The notes under the pieces are model-generated. The model worked only from the letters and a program-made list of their open reading frames with translations. It made no database searches and was not told where the DNA came from. The position numbers were made by a program, and so were the translations under genes. A stretch of 64,000 nucleotides of DNA from an uncultured Flammeovirgaceae bacterium (GTDB lineage: Bacteria; Bacteroidota; Bacteroidia; Cytophagales; Cyclobacteriaceae). The stretch lies in contig CAKZYA010000061.1 in NCBI GenBank assembly GCA_937883755.1, forward strand, positions 62,001 to 126,000. The letters run 5' to 3'. Shown piece by piece: positions 34,641 through 43,099 of the stretch (position 1 is its first letter; each line of letters starts with the position of its first letter).

Positions 34641-36017
34641 ATGATGAAGATGGCAGGACTTTTTTCGGTAATATTATTTGTTGTAGCTACAGTTCCCTCC
34701 TGTGGCAAAACAGTGGCAGTCGCTAACGTTGAAGATTCAGTAATACTGTACCAACCAACGTATGACTACGAGTATGTGCCTGATGCCTCTTATGACTTAG
34801 TAGCGGATCGCGTTGCTTGTATCCAGTCCGATATTCCATTGACGTACAACGAGCGGGTGAAATCATTCATTGATTATTTTACTGTTCGCGACCGGGAATA
34901 CACTCGAATGGTTATTCGTCGTAAAGATATTTACTTCCCTATTTTTGAAAAATATCTTAAAAAGCATAACCTTCCTCAAGACCTAAAATATCTTGCTATT
35001 GTTGAATCGGGGCTAAAACCCGAAGCCCGTTCCCGAGTAGGAGCAGTTGGCTTATGGCAATTTATGCCTAGCACTGGGCGAATGTTTGGGCTAAACCGAG
35101 ATTGGTATATAGATGAGCGTCAAGATCCTGAAAAATCTACTGAGGCAGCGTGTAAGTACCTCAAGCAGCTCTACCGAATGTTTGGCGATTGGGAACTAGC
35201 TTTAGCTGCTTACAATACTGGACCAGGTAATGTTCGTAAGGCAATCCGACGTTCTGGTTATAAAAAGAGTTTTTGGGATATTTATCGTTATCTGCCTCGC
35301 GAAACGCGGTCGTATGTACCTCAGTTTGTAGCTATTGCTTATACTCTTAGCTACATTGATGAACATAATCTGCGAGAAGAAATACCAGAATATCTTGTAG
35401 AAGCTGATACGCTTATGGTCAGCCAGTTTGCTAGTCTTAAAGTTCTAGCTGAGCAACTAAACGTTTGTGAAGAAGATTTGCAAAGACTAAACCCTGAGTT
35501 GCGTAGGGCTGCCGTACCGGAAACAGCTAAAAATTATCCTCTTCGTATTCCGGCAGATTTAGCTGATTTTATAGCTGCCAATACTTCGTCTCTACTAGAC
35601 TCAGCTGGAAGTGAAACCATCAAAAAACAGTTTATTGCTAAGGCTCAAAAAAGCAGTGGTAGCACCTACGGAAGAACTAAGACGACCTATCGGGTACGCC
35701 GGGGTGATGTGTTGGGAAAAATCGCTGAACGCCACGGCGTGCGTCTCTCTGATGTGCGCCGTTGGAATAATATTCGAGGTAGTCGGATCTACGCTGGGCA
35801 GCGACTCACACTCTATGTGAAATCTTCTAACCGGGCAGTGGCTTCTGCTGCGCGTACTCCAGTTTCTGCTGGAAAAGTTCACTTAGTACAACCAGGTGAT
35901 TCCCTATGGGAGATCTCTCGTAAATACCAGGGACTAACGGTTGCTAAGATCAAGCAACTGAATAACCTACGAACTAACAGCATCAAGCCTGGACAGAAAC
36001 TGATTATTGGTCGCTAA
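34641..36017 (+). CDS. MltD-like membrane-bound lytic transglycosylase with LysM repeats
   Basis: 458 residues. N-terminal lipoprotein-type signal (LFVVATVPSCGK, Cys about residue 21). An SLT/transglycosylase domain lies around residues 105-240: YLAIVESGLKPEARSRVGAVGLWQFMPSTGR carries the catalytic Glu, and ALAAYNTGPGNVRKAI the substrate loop. Two clear C-terminal LysM repeats begin at YRVRRGDVLGKIAERHGV and HLVQPGDSLWEISRKYQG; a weaker LysM-like stretch sits near residue 260. It cleaves peptidoglycan glycan strands to 1,6-anhydro products. An intergenic hairpin separates it from the DUF4837 gene. Confidence 0.9.
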   Translation: MMKMAGLFSVILFVVATVPSCGKTVAVANVEDSVILYQPTYDYEYVPDASYDLVADRVACIQSDIPLTYNERVKSFIDYFTVRDREYTRMVIRRKDIYFPIFEKYLKKHNLPQDLKYLAIVESGLKPEARSRVGAVGLWQFMPSTGRMFGLNRDWYIDERQDPEKSTEAACKYLKQLYRMFGDWELALAAYNTGPGNVRKAIRRSGYKKSFWDIYRYLPRETRSYVPQFVAIAYTLSYIDEHNLREEIPEYLVEADTLMVSQFASLKVLAEQLNVCEEDLQRLNPELRRAAVPETAKNYPLRIPADLADFIAANTSSLLDSAGSETIKKQFIAKAQKSSGSTYGRTKTTYRVRRGDVLGKIAERHGVRLSDVRRWNNIRGSRIYAGQRLTLYVKSSNRAVASAARTPVSAGKVHLVQPGDSLWEISRKYQGLTVAKIKQLNNLRTNSIKPGQKLIIGR

Positions 36018-36052
36018 GCTTAATATTCGACGAGATTAAAGCACCAAAATCC

Positions 36053-36085
36053 GGATTACTTCGTATAATTGAACGAAGTAAATCC
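36053..36085 (+). promoter_or_regulatory. Intergenic hairpin, 12-bp stem with one bulge
   Basis: GGATTACTTCGT (36053-36064) pairs with ACGAAGTAAATCC (36073-36085) with a single bulged A and an 8-base loop. It lies between the transglycosylase stop and the TTG start of the DUF4837 gene, ending 15 bp before it. No T-run follows. It may act on mRNA stability or on translation of the downstream gene. Confidence 0.5.
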
Positions 36086-36100
36086 TAACTACACATACTC

Positions 36101-37219
36101 TTGGCCTTACCTATCTATTTACGATCCTTTCTGTTTATTTCTTTGATCATTGGTCTGCTAACTGCCTGCGGTGGGAGTGGTAGCCCCAATGATAGTGCTC
36201 TCCCCTTAGCCCGAGGAGCTGCCGGTGAAATCATTCTGGTAATGGATTCAACTGCCTGGCAAAGTGAGCTAGGAAATGAGCTAAGGCAAATCTTCATGAA
36301 AGAAGTACCGGGTTTGCCCCAAAGTGAGCCGTATTTTGACTTACGTTATATTAACCCATTCAAATTAAATGACGTACTGCGAAGTGCCAAAAATATGATC
36401 TTCGTTACTACGCTAGATAACAGAACCGCTTCGGGAGAGAGAATGAAACAGTTTTTTACGGAAAACTCTTTGTCTCGCATTGAAAGTGATTCTACGTTTT
36501 TCAGTTATCCCATTAACAATGTATTTGCCCGAGGGCAAAAGAATCTATATCTCTTTGGAGTGAGCGAAGGTGTACTATTGAATAATCTGGAAGCTAATCG
36601 TAAGCAGATACGTCAACACTTCTCAGATGTAGAACGCAACCGAGCCATGGAAGCATTGTATAAGTCAGGGGAACGCCGAGCGATGGAGCGGGAGTTATTG
36701 GAAGGCTATAACTTTTACCTTCGCATTCCGCAAGATTACGACTTGGTACCGATGGAAGACAGCGTAGAGCAATTTGTCTGGCTTAGGCAACTTGGTCAAG
36801 CAGGAGAGCCTGATAAAAGTATTATAATTACTTACCAAGAGTATACTTCCGAAGAATTATTTCAGCCTGAGGCGATTATGCAGTTTAGGGAAGAAACATT
36901 AGGAAACTACATTATTGCTGATGACCCTCCTGGGTTTATGACAATCCAGGAAATTGAGCCTATCGTTTACGATACGGTCAATTTTGATGGTAAGTTTGGT
37001 GTTGAAGCCCGAGGTCTCTGGAAAATGAGTAACATCACGATGGGTGGGCCTTTTTTGAGCTACACTTTCGTAGACGAAAGCCTCAATCGCCTCTACTACA
37101 TTGAGGGGTACGTTTATTATCCAGGTAAAAACAAGCGTACACAAATCCGGGAGATGGAAACTATCCTTCGAACATTCAAAACGGAGGCTGAATATCAGGC
37201 GCAGCAATCAGCAAGTTAA
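36101..37219 (+). CDS. DUF4837 lipoprotein
   Basis: 372 residues from a TTG start (no upstream in-frame ATG or GTG fits). The signal is LRSFLFISLIIGLLTACG with lipobox LTAC. The mature protein carries the DUF4837 features: EIILVMDSTAWQSELGNELRQIF, FDLRYINPFKLNDVLRSAKNMIFV, then a C-terminal part with EGYNFYLRIPQDYDLVP and GLWKMSNITMGGPFLSYTFVDES. The family is confined mostly to Bacteroidota and has no assigned role. It follows the MltD-like gene, with which it commonly occurs. The exporter operon begins about 80 bp later. Confidence 0.82.
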   Translation: MALPIYLRSFLFISLIIGLLTACGGSGSPNDSALPLARGAAGEIILVMDSTAWQSELGNELRQIFMKEVPGLPQSEPYFDLRYINPFKLNDVLRSAKNMIFVTTLDNRTASGERMKQFFTENSLSRIESDSTFFSYPINNVFARGQKNLYLFGVSEGVLLNNLEANRKQIRQHFSDVERNRAMEALYKSGERRAMERELLEGYNFYLRIPQDYDLVPMEDSVEQFVWLRQLGQAGEPDKSIIITYQEYTSEELFQPEAIMQFREETLGNYIIADDPPGFMTIQEIEPIVYDTVNFDGKFGVEARGLWKMSNITMGGPFLSYTFVDESLNRLYYIEGYVYYPGKNKRTQIREMETILRTFKTEAEYQAQQSAS

Positions 37220-37302
37220 CGGGCAGATGGCTCGTTTGGGTTCGCGGAAAGTTAAGAGCCTTTTATAGCTTGGCTTGTCTACTACTAATATACACCTGTC
37301 TT

Positions 37303-38391
37303 ATGCGGTCTACTATATGTTGTCTAGTGGCACTAGTATTTTTTGGCTGTGGGCCTTCCGAAGATACGATTCAACCTGAGTATAAATCATTGACTGAAGC
37401 AGTTTACGCCTCGGGAACAGTGCAACCTGCCAATGAATATCAGGTTTTTGCGCCTATCGGCGGGATCTTGCGTCAACGTTTGGTGCAAGAAGGTGAAACA
37501 GTAGACGCAGGTCAACTCCTATTCATTATTACTCAGGAGGCAAACGATTTACGTTTGGAAAGTGCTACCCAACAGTTAGCAACCGCTCGCCGCAATGCTT
37601 CCGAGAATTCAGCATTATTATCAGAATTGCGTCTCGCTCTGGAGAGTGCCCGTCAGCAGTACATAAATGACTCAACTACCTATCAGCGCTACCAGAATTT
37701 AATGAGGCAAAACGCTACAACCCAGGTTAACTTAGACAATGCTCGATTACGGTTCACTGCGTCGCGGAATAGCTATCTAGCATCACAACGCACGCTAGAT
37801 CAACGAGCAAATAATTTACAGGATCGACTGGCCGAAGCCCGTATTGCTTACCAGATAGCTGCCAAAGCGCAGGGTGATGCCTTGGTTCGAAGCCGATTAG
37901 ATGGGACTGTGTATAATATTGTACCAGAGCCCGGCGAGATGATTAGTGTTAACCAATCGCTAGCTCGCGTGGGTAATGATTCCCTATTAATTCTTACGCT
38001 ATTAGTAGACGAACGAGATATTGCTAAGGTGCAAGTGGAACAAACCGTCAATTTCACTACCGATATTTTGCCAGACACTATTCTAACAGCTGAAGTAATC
38101 TTAATTCACCCGTACCTCCGCCAAGCCGATCGTTCATTTACGATTGAAGCTCGCGTACCGTTAACTAACTTACCTTTGTACCCTGGCAGTACGATAGAAG
38201 CTAATATTATTATCCGTCAGAAAGATAATGCACTGGTAATTCCTAAAACGGTTTTGGTAGGAAAAGATAGTGTTTGGGTGAACCGCAATGGTGAGCGACA
38301 AAAGATCAAAGTCGAGCTAGGGGTAGAAAATATGGAAATGGCTGAAGTAGTAGCTGGACTAAATGAAGAATCTCAAATTTATCTACCATGA
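37303..38391 (+). CDS. Efflux periplasmic adaptor lipoprotein (HlyD/MacA-like)
   Basis: 362 residues from the ATG at 37303; an ORF extension to a TTG at 37270 is less likely because the signal (MRSTICCLVALVFFGCG, lipobox Cys about residue 16) starts at the ATG. A lipoyl-like half (YQVFAPIGGILRQRLVQEGETVDAGQLLF) flanks a long alpha-hairpin (about residues 80-180), then the second lipoyl half (ALVRSRLDGTVYNIVPEPGEMI) and barrel/MP domains. The next gene, an ABC permease, overlaps by 4 nt, so adaptor, permease and ATPase form one operon, a MacAB-like tripartite exporter. Confidence 0.88.
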   Translation: MRSTICCLVALVFFGCGPSEDTIQPEYKSLTEAVYASGTVQPANEYQVFAPIGGILRQRLVQEGETVDAGQLLFIITQEANDLRLESATQQLATARRNASENSALLSELRLALESARQQYINDSTTYQRYQNLMRQNATTQVNLDNARLRFTASRNSYLASQRTLDQRANNLQDRLAEARIAYQIAAKAQGDALVRSRLDGTVYNIVPEPGEMISVNQSLARVGNDSLLILTLLVDERDIAKVQVEQTVNFTTDILPDTILTAEVILIHPYLRQADRSFTIEARVPLTNLPLYPGSTIEANIIIRQKDNALVIPKTVLVGKDSVWVNRNGERQKIKVELGVENMEMAEVVAGLNEESQIYLP

Positions 38392-39641
38392 AGGGTTTTT
38401 CACTTATTCTTCAGATTGCCCGTACTCATTTGCTCTCTCGGGTAAAGCAAACTATTGTTGCTATGTTGGGAGTTACCTTTGGCATTAGTCTGTTTATTGG
38501 CATGGTGGGGCTAATGACTGGCCTTAATGATTTTACCGAAGAGCTAGCCATGACTTCTACTCCTCATATTCACATTTATAACGACATAGCAGTCGATCGT
38601 CATACTATTCTGGATGCCAATGATCCTGATGGCTTTAATGTAGTACATCACCAAAAACCCAAAGATGAAAAACAGAACTTAAAGGATGCTTTTCAGATGG
38701 TCAAAGTCATTCAGCAGGATGAACGAGTACTAGGAGTAGCTCCTTCAGTAGCTACGCAGGTTTTTTATAATTATGGTCCCGTGCAACTAAACGGCAGTGT
38801 ACTAGGAGTAGATATTTTGGCAGAAGATCGCATGTTTGACTTGCGGGATAAGCTCCGATCTGGTACGCTGGAAGACTTGCTTAATACCAATGATGGTTTG
38901 ATTATGGGTGTTGGGCTTGCACGAAAGCTCAATGTACAAACTGGTGATCGGGTCACTATAACTACCCCTCAGGGCTACACCATGAAACTGCGGGTAGTAG
39001 GAACCTTTCAGATGGGCATGGGAGCCATTGACGATGTACGCAGCTACGCAAATATTGCTACTGTTCAGAAAATTATGCAGAAAGATAATCAGTATATTAC
39101 TGATATTAATGTCAAGCTGAAGAATCAATCAGAGGCAGAAAGCCTAGCAGTAGTATATCAGCGATTATTTGGCTACCGGGCTATGGGATGGGAAGAGGCC
39201 AACGCAACCCTGATTATCGGAAATATCTTTCGCAACATACTGACCTATACCGTCTCGATCACTTTGCTAACTGTAGCAGGTTTCGGAATCTATAATATTC
39301 TGAACATGACGATCTACAATAAGATGAAAGACATTGCTATTCTAAAAGCAATGGGTTTTTCGGCGCGCGACGTTACGCAGATTTTTCTTACGCAGTCCAT
39401 TATCATTGGGCTATTAGGAAGTTTGGCCGGGCTAATACTGGGCTATCTGCTTGCTTATGGTATCTCAAAAGTACCCTTCGACGCTGGGGATGTAGTTAAC
39501 TTGACCAGTTTGCCAGTCAATTTTAGTGTCACATACTATATTATCGGTATAGTCTTCGGGCTACTTACCACTTCATTAGCTGGTTACCTTCCCGCCCGGA
39601 AGGCTGGAAAAGTAGACCCTATTGAAATATTACGCGGATAA
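38388..39641 (+). CDS. MacB/LolCE-type ABC permease
   Basis: 417 residues: one TM near the N-terminus (VKQTIVAMLGVTFGISLFIGMVGLM), a periplasmic MacB_PCD domain (about 45-270), and a C-terminal FtsX domain with three TM helices (TYTVSITLLTVAGFGIYNILN, FLTQSIIIGLLGSLAGLILGYLL and YYIIGIVFGLLTTSLAGYLPA) enclosing KMKDIAILKAMGFSARDV, the coupling helix. Unlike the five permeases at 2.6-16.8 kb it has a single FtsX unit and its ATPase is next door. It overlaps the adaptor gene by 4 nt. A homodimer or heterodimer arrangement is expected. Confidence 0.9.
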   Translation: MKGFSLILQIARTHLLSRVKQTIVAMLGVTFGISLFIGMVGLMTGLNDFTEELAMTSTPHIHIYNDIAVDRHTILDANDPDGFNVVHHQKPKDEKQNLKDAFQMVKVIQQDERVLGVAPSVATQVFYNYGPVQLNGSVLGVDILAEDRMFDLRDKLRSGTLEDLLNTNDGLIMGVGLARKLNVQTGDRVTITTPQGYTMKLRVVGTFQMGMGAIDDVRSYANIATVQKIMQKDNQYITDINVKLKNQSEAESLAVVYQRLFGYRAMGWEEANATLIIGNIFRNILTYTVSITLLTVAGFGIYNILNMTIYNKMKDIAILKAMGFSARDVTQIFLTQSIIIGLLGSLAGLILGYLLAYGISKVPFDAGDVVNLTSLPVNFSVTYYIIGIVFGLLTTSLAGYLPARKAGKVDPIEILRG

Positions 39642-39661
39642 CGATCATTTTGATACTTATT

Positions 39662-40339
39662 ATGCCTGCGGTACTGGAAGCTAAGCAAATCAATAAATTC
39701 TTTTACGAGCCTACTCGCTTTCAGGTACTTAAAGAGGTCACATTCTCTATTGAGCGGGGTAGTTTTGTATCCATCGTAGGGAAATCAGGCAGTGGTAAGT
39801 CCACTTTAATGTATTTACTTTCTACAATGGATACAGATTACGAAGGCGAGATTTGGGTAGATGGAAAACAGCTTACTGGTAAGAAGCAGGTTGAATTAGC
39901 AAAATTCCGCAATGAAAACATCGGTTTCGTCTTCCAGTTTCATTTTCTGTTGCCAGAATTTTCAGTACTTCAGAATTTGATGTTACCAGCTCAGAAGTTG
40001 GGTCGTTGGTCAGATGAAGAAATTGAGCAGCGGGCTTTTCAACATTTGAAAAGCTTAGGTGTAGAAGATCAGGCCACCAAGTCAGCCAATAAACTCTCGG
40101 GTGGACAACAGCAGCGAGTAGCCATTGCCCGAGCACTGATGAATGACCCTCTCATTGTTATGGGCGATGAACCTACCGGTAATCTGGACTCGGTGAATTC
40201 GGAAATTGTTTTTGAAACATTTCGTCGTATCTCGCATGAACAACAACAAACCATCATTATGGTAACCCATGATGAAGACTTAGCCGCTCGTACTGATCGT
40301 ATCATCGAACTAAAAGATGGTGAAGTAGTACGAGCCTAA
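39662..40339 (+). CDS. LolD/MacB-type ABC ATPase
   Basis: 225 residues from the ATG at 39662. Walker A is GKSGSGKST, the Q-loop is NIGFVFQFHFLLPEFS, the signature is LSGGQQQRVAIARAL, Walker B is LIVMGDEPTGNLDS and the switch His lies in TIIMVTHDEDLA. This is the ATP-binding partner of the permease 20 nt upstream, and possibly of the orphan permeases at 2.6-16.8 kb (inference; it is the closest LolD/MacB-like ATPase in the window). It converges with a secreted phosphoesterase gene, overlapping it by 4 nt at the stops. Confidence 0.93.
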   Translation: MPAVLEAKQINKFFYEPTRFQVLKEVTFSIERGSFVSIVGKSGSGKSTLMYLLSTMDTDYEGEIWVDGKQLTGKKQVELAKFRNENIGFVFQFHFLLPEFSVLQNLMLPAQKLGRWSDEEIEQRAFQHLKSLGVEDQATKSANKLSGGQQQRVAIARALMNDPLIVMGDEPTGNLDSVNSEIVFETFRRISHEQQQTIIMVTHDEDLAARTDRIIELKDGEVVRA

Positions 40340-41736
40340 TTCCCCTGAGACTTTTCCAGTCGATATGGAATAGTATTCTCGTGCGTGAACGGTGGAATTG
40401 CCTCATCTTGTAACTCTATAAATTTATTAGGTCCTTTTTCTTGTTTGACTAATTCAAAAGCATCATAAAGCTCACCTACGGCAGTATAGGCTTCGTAGCG
40501 TAATGTCTCGCCATCAATGCTGATGAGTTGAAATAGTTGAGTGTTTTCAGCTGCCCGGTCGCGAGTAGCTTCATAATCATCCCAATCGGGTTTTACATCG
40601 TACATTTTGCCTCCGCTTACCGAAACTACGTAGACTGTTCCGGTTACATCGCGCATGTTAATTCCATCAGGAATATTATCGGCTAAAGGATTCACTCGCC
40701 CCCGGGCGTAGCTATGGTCATGCCCCTGTAGAATAATATCAACCTGATGTTTATCAAAGATGGGTTTCCATAACTCCCGAAGTCCATCGTTATCGCGGTT
40801 ACCTGAAGCCGAAAACAGAGGATGGTGAAAAGTTACTACCGACCAAGGGTGCGGATTATCAGCCAATACTTGATCTACCCACGCTGCTTGCTTCTCATGT
40901 AGTTCGTTAGAATTGAGAGCAACAATTCTAGCTCCTTGATAATCAATGTAGTACGTAGTTTCTTCCAAACTATCTGGCCCGTTTTCCGGCAGGGTAAATT
41001 GTGGACGCCATTGTACGGAAAGATGCTCAATATCGTTTTCCTCCTCCAATTCAGTGTAGCCTTCATACTCGTGATTGCCCGGTAATGGCAAACTAGGTAG
41101 TGTGCGGTGAATCCAGCCCCCGGCGGTAAACCACTCGTGCCACTCCAGTTCACTATGGGCATCGTTTATCAAATCTCCGGCGTGAATAATAAAGCGGGCA
41201 TCCGGAGCCGTACGGTAACTTTCTCGAATTAATCGAGACCATAAGTCCAGTACGTTGTTCTGGGCATCCCCCACGTAAAGAAAAGAAAATGGCGCAGGCT
41301 CTTGGCTAGCGGTACGAAACTGAATCCACTCACTCCAGTGCTCTCCATCGCCTACTCGGTAAGCGTACAGTGTGTCGGGAGTAAGTCCAGTAAAAGTTAC
41401 CGAATGATAGTTTGCCTTAGATTCAGCACTTTTTACCCGCGAAGCATCCATGGTTTCAGTAGTGCCTACTACTCGCTTCGCATTACGCCAGAAGCGGGGA
41501 GCTGCGGTGGCAATGGCGATCTCACCGAAGGCCTCCTTGGTACGAGTATCGGTTCGCCATGTCACACTTTGGGTAGTTGCCGGGTCGTCCGAAAAATTCA
41601 GTACAATATGATCGGGTTGCTCGGAAGGAAGCCGCCATTTAGCGGGTAGATTCGGTCGGGTGTATTCTTCTTGAGCGTAAGCTAGTGAGCCAGTTAGCAG
41701 TAAGACCACTAGTGATAGGATAGGGTATATTTTCAT
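40336..41736 (-). CDS. Secreted metallophosphoesterase (purple acid phosphatase-like)
   Basis: 466 residues with a signal peptide (MKIYPILSLVVLLLTGSLAYAQ). Residues about 40-150 are an N-terminal Fn3-like domain of purple acid phosphatases (IVLNFSDDPATTQSVTWRT, YHSVTFTGLTPDTLYAYRVG). The calcineurin-like catalytic domain has all metal-binding blocks: VGDAQNN, IIHAGDLIND, LPGNHEYEG, VVTFHHPLFS and QGHDHSYARGR. It probably hydrolyses phosphate esters in the periplasm or outside the cell. Divergent to a Crp/Fnr regulator gene, with a shared 179-bp upstream region. Confidence 0.88.
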   Translation of the reverse strand: MKIYPILSLVVLLLTGSLAYAQEEYTRPNLPAKWRLPSEQPDHIVLNFSDDPATTQSVTWRTDTRTKEAFGEIAIATAAPRFWRNAKRVVGTTETMDASRVKSAESKANYHSVTFTGLTPDTLYAYRVGDGEHWSEWIQFRTASQEPAPFSFLYVGDAQNNVLDLWSRLIRESYRTAPDARFIIHAGDLINDAHSELEWHEWFTAGGWIHRTLPSLPLPGNHEYEGYTELEEENDIEHLSVQWRPQFTLPENGPDSLEETTYYIDYQGARIVALNSNELHEKQAAWVDQVLADNPHPWSVVTFHHPLFSASGNRDNDGLRELWKPIFDKHQVDIILQGHDHSYARGRVNPLADNIPDGINMRDVTGTVYVVSVSGGKMYDVKPDWDDYEATRDRAAENTQLFQLISIDGETLRYEAYTAVGELYDAFELVKQEKGPNKFIELQDEAIPPFTHENTIPYRLEKSQGN

Positions 41737-41773
41737 GGCGGAAAGATAGTAAATTATACGTTGATCAAGAACC

Positions 41774-41781
41774 CAAAAGTA
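41774..41781 (-). promoter_or_regulatory. Bacteroidota -7 box for the phosphoesterase gene
   Basis: On the minus strand the sequence reads TACTTTTG, matching TAnnTTTG, 38 bp before the phosphoesterase ATG. No -33 element is obvious. Confidence 0.35.
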
Positions 41782-41915
41782 AGAAGTAACAAATAGTTAA
41801 TGGAGCTTATAACGATAGATAAAAGATTTTGTAAATACGACTAAATAGATCAATTTACGTCTAGCGTTATGCAGTAGTGAGTACTAATTGAACGACTTTA
41901 TAAAAATGCCATTCT

Positions 41916-42509
41916 GTGGATAAGGGTTTCGATGTATTAAAGGCTAATTTCTTGAGGCATACGAGTCTAACGGATGACGAGTTAAATAGCATCAACCATT
42001 ATTACGAAGAAAAACAGGTAGAGAAGGGAGAATACATACTTAGGCAGGGAGACATTTGTCGCTTTGAAGGTTTTGTAATAGAGGGCTGCTTTGAGATCTC
42101 GACATCCGATGCTAGGGGGAATGAAAGGATTCTATACTTCGCAGTAAAAGATTGGTGGGTTATGGAAATTGATAGTTTTATTGGTCAAACCAGTTCGGAG
42201 CTGGATATAAAGGCAATTGAGCCGAGCCAATTATTAGTAATTACCAAAACTGATAAAGAAAGGCTCTATCAAGAAGTCCCCAAAGCTGAGCGTTTGTTTC
42301 GGATTATGTCCCAAAGGGCAGTCGTTGCCTGGCAAAGACGATTAATAAGAAATCATACCATGACTGCCGAAGAACGCTATTTTCATTTTTTGAATACCTA
42401 CCCAGAAATCTCGCAACGGATTACAAATAAGCAGATAGCTAGCTACTTGGGCATTACTCAGGAGTTTGTAAGTAAAATCAGGAGAAAGAACCTTAGCAGA
42501 AGGAGTTGA
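41916..42509 (+). CDS. Crp/Fnr-family transcriptional regulator
   Basis: 197 residues from a GTG start. An N-terminal cyclic-nucleotide-binding-like barrel (YYEEKQVEKGEYILRQGDICRFEGFVIEGCFEI) and a C-terminal winged helix (RYFHFLNTYPEISQRITNKQIASYLGITQEFVSKIRRKN). No Fe-S Cys cluster is evident, and the usual cAMP-contact residues are not clear, so ligand sensing cannot be stated. Bacteroidota carry many such proteins, often controlling adjacent genes. It precedes three exported proteins (GlcG-like, propeller-like, Dabb) and may regulate them. Confidence 0.85.
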   Translation: MDKGFDVLKANFLRHTSLTDDELNSINHYYEEKQVEKGEYILRQGDICRFEGFVIEGCFEISTSDARGNERILYFAVKDWWVMEIDSFIGQTSSELDIKAIEPSQLLVITKTDKERLYQEVPKAERLFRIMSQRAVVAWQRRLIRNHTMTAEERYFHFLNTYPEISQRITNKQIASYLGITQEFVSKIRRKNLSRRS

Positions 42510-42597
42510 TAGTAGTTTGAGTCGTTTATTGAACTAGTTCAAGGATTTTGATTAGTGTATCTGTCATCTTTGCACTTAAATAAAGATTCACTGGAAA

Positions 42598-43080
42598 ATG
42601 AATTGGATCATAGCCTTTACTATCCTTCTATTTTGGTCAAGTGCTACTTCTGAAGCTTTTGGTCAACTTCAACTACCGGGTGACCTCACTGCTGAACAAG
42701 CAACAGTTATCTTGAAAGCGGCTGAAGAGAAAGCGTCTTCGGAAAATATTCTAATCAATATTGCTATCGTAGATGCAGGAGCGAACTTAAAATCATTTTT
42801 ACGGATGGACGGAGCGTATTTGGGAAGTATTGATGTTGCCATTAAGAAAGCAAAAACCGCCCGCTTCTTCAACGGGTCAACCGGGGAGCTTGGTAAAATA
42901 ACGCAACCTGGCGGGGCTATATACAATATTGAGCACTCCAACGGCGGGCTGATTACCTTCCCGGGAGGTATACCGATTAAGGATCAAGACGGCACAATCA
43001 TCGGGGCTATTGGGATTAGTGGTGGCACCATAGAGCAAGACCACGACATAGCCATCACGGCGGCTGAGTCCATTTTATAA
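42598..43080 (+). CDS. Exported GlcG/HbpS-like haem-binding-type protein
   Basis: 160 residues with a signal peptide (MNWIIAFTILLFWSSATSEAFGQ). The mature part is a GlcG/HbpS domain: AEQATVILKAAEEKASSENILINIAIVDAGANLKSFLRMDGAYLGSIDVAIKKAKTARFF and then GGIPIKDQDGTIIGAIGISGG. Family members bind haem or small ligands, or act as cofactor-degrading proteins; most are cytoplasmic or secreted. The secreted form here recalls HbpS of Streptomyces, but the ligand is not predictable. It starts a likely three-gene unit behind the Crp/Fnr gene. Confidence 0.82.
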   Translation: MNWIIAFTILLFWSSATSEAFGQLQLPGDLTAEQATVILKAAEEKASSENILINIAIVDAGANLKSFLRMDGAYLGSIDVAIKKAKTARFFNGSTGELGKITQPGGAIYNIEHSNGGLITFPGGIPIKDQDGTIIGAIGISGGTIEQDHDIAITAAESIL

Positions 43081-43099
43081 AATCATTTCTGAGTGCCCC

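Noticed and set aside
41302-41649. A 115-codon plus-strand frame antisense to the phosphoesterase
   Set aside because: Shadow frame over a conserved enzyme; no domain or signal pattern.
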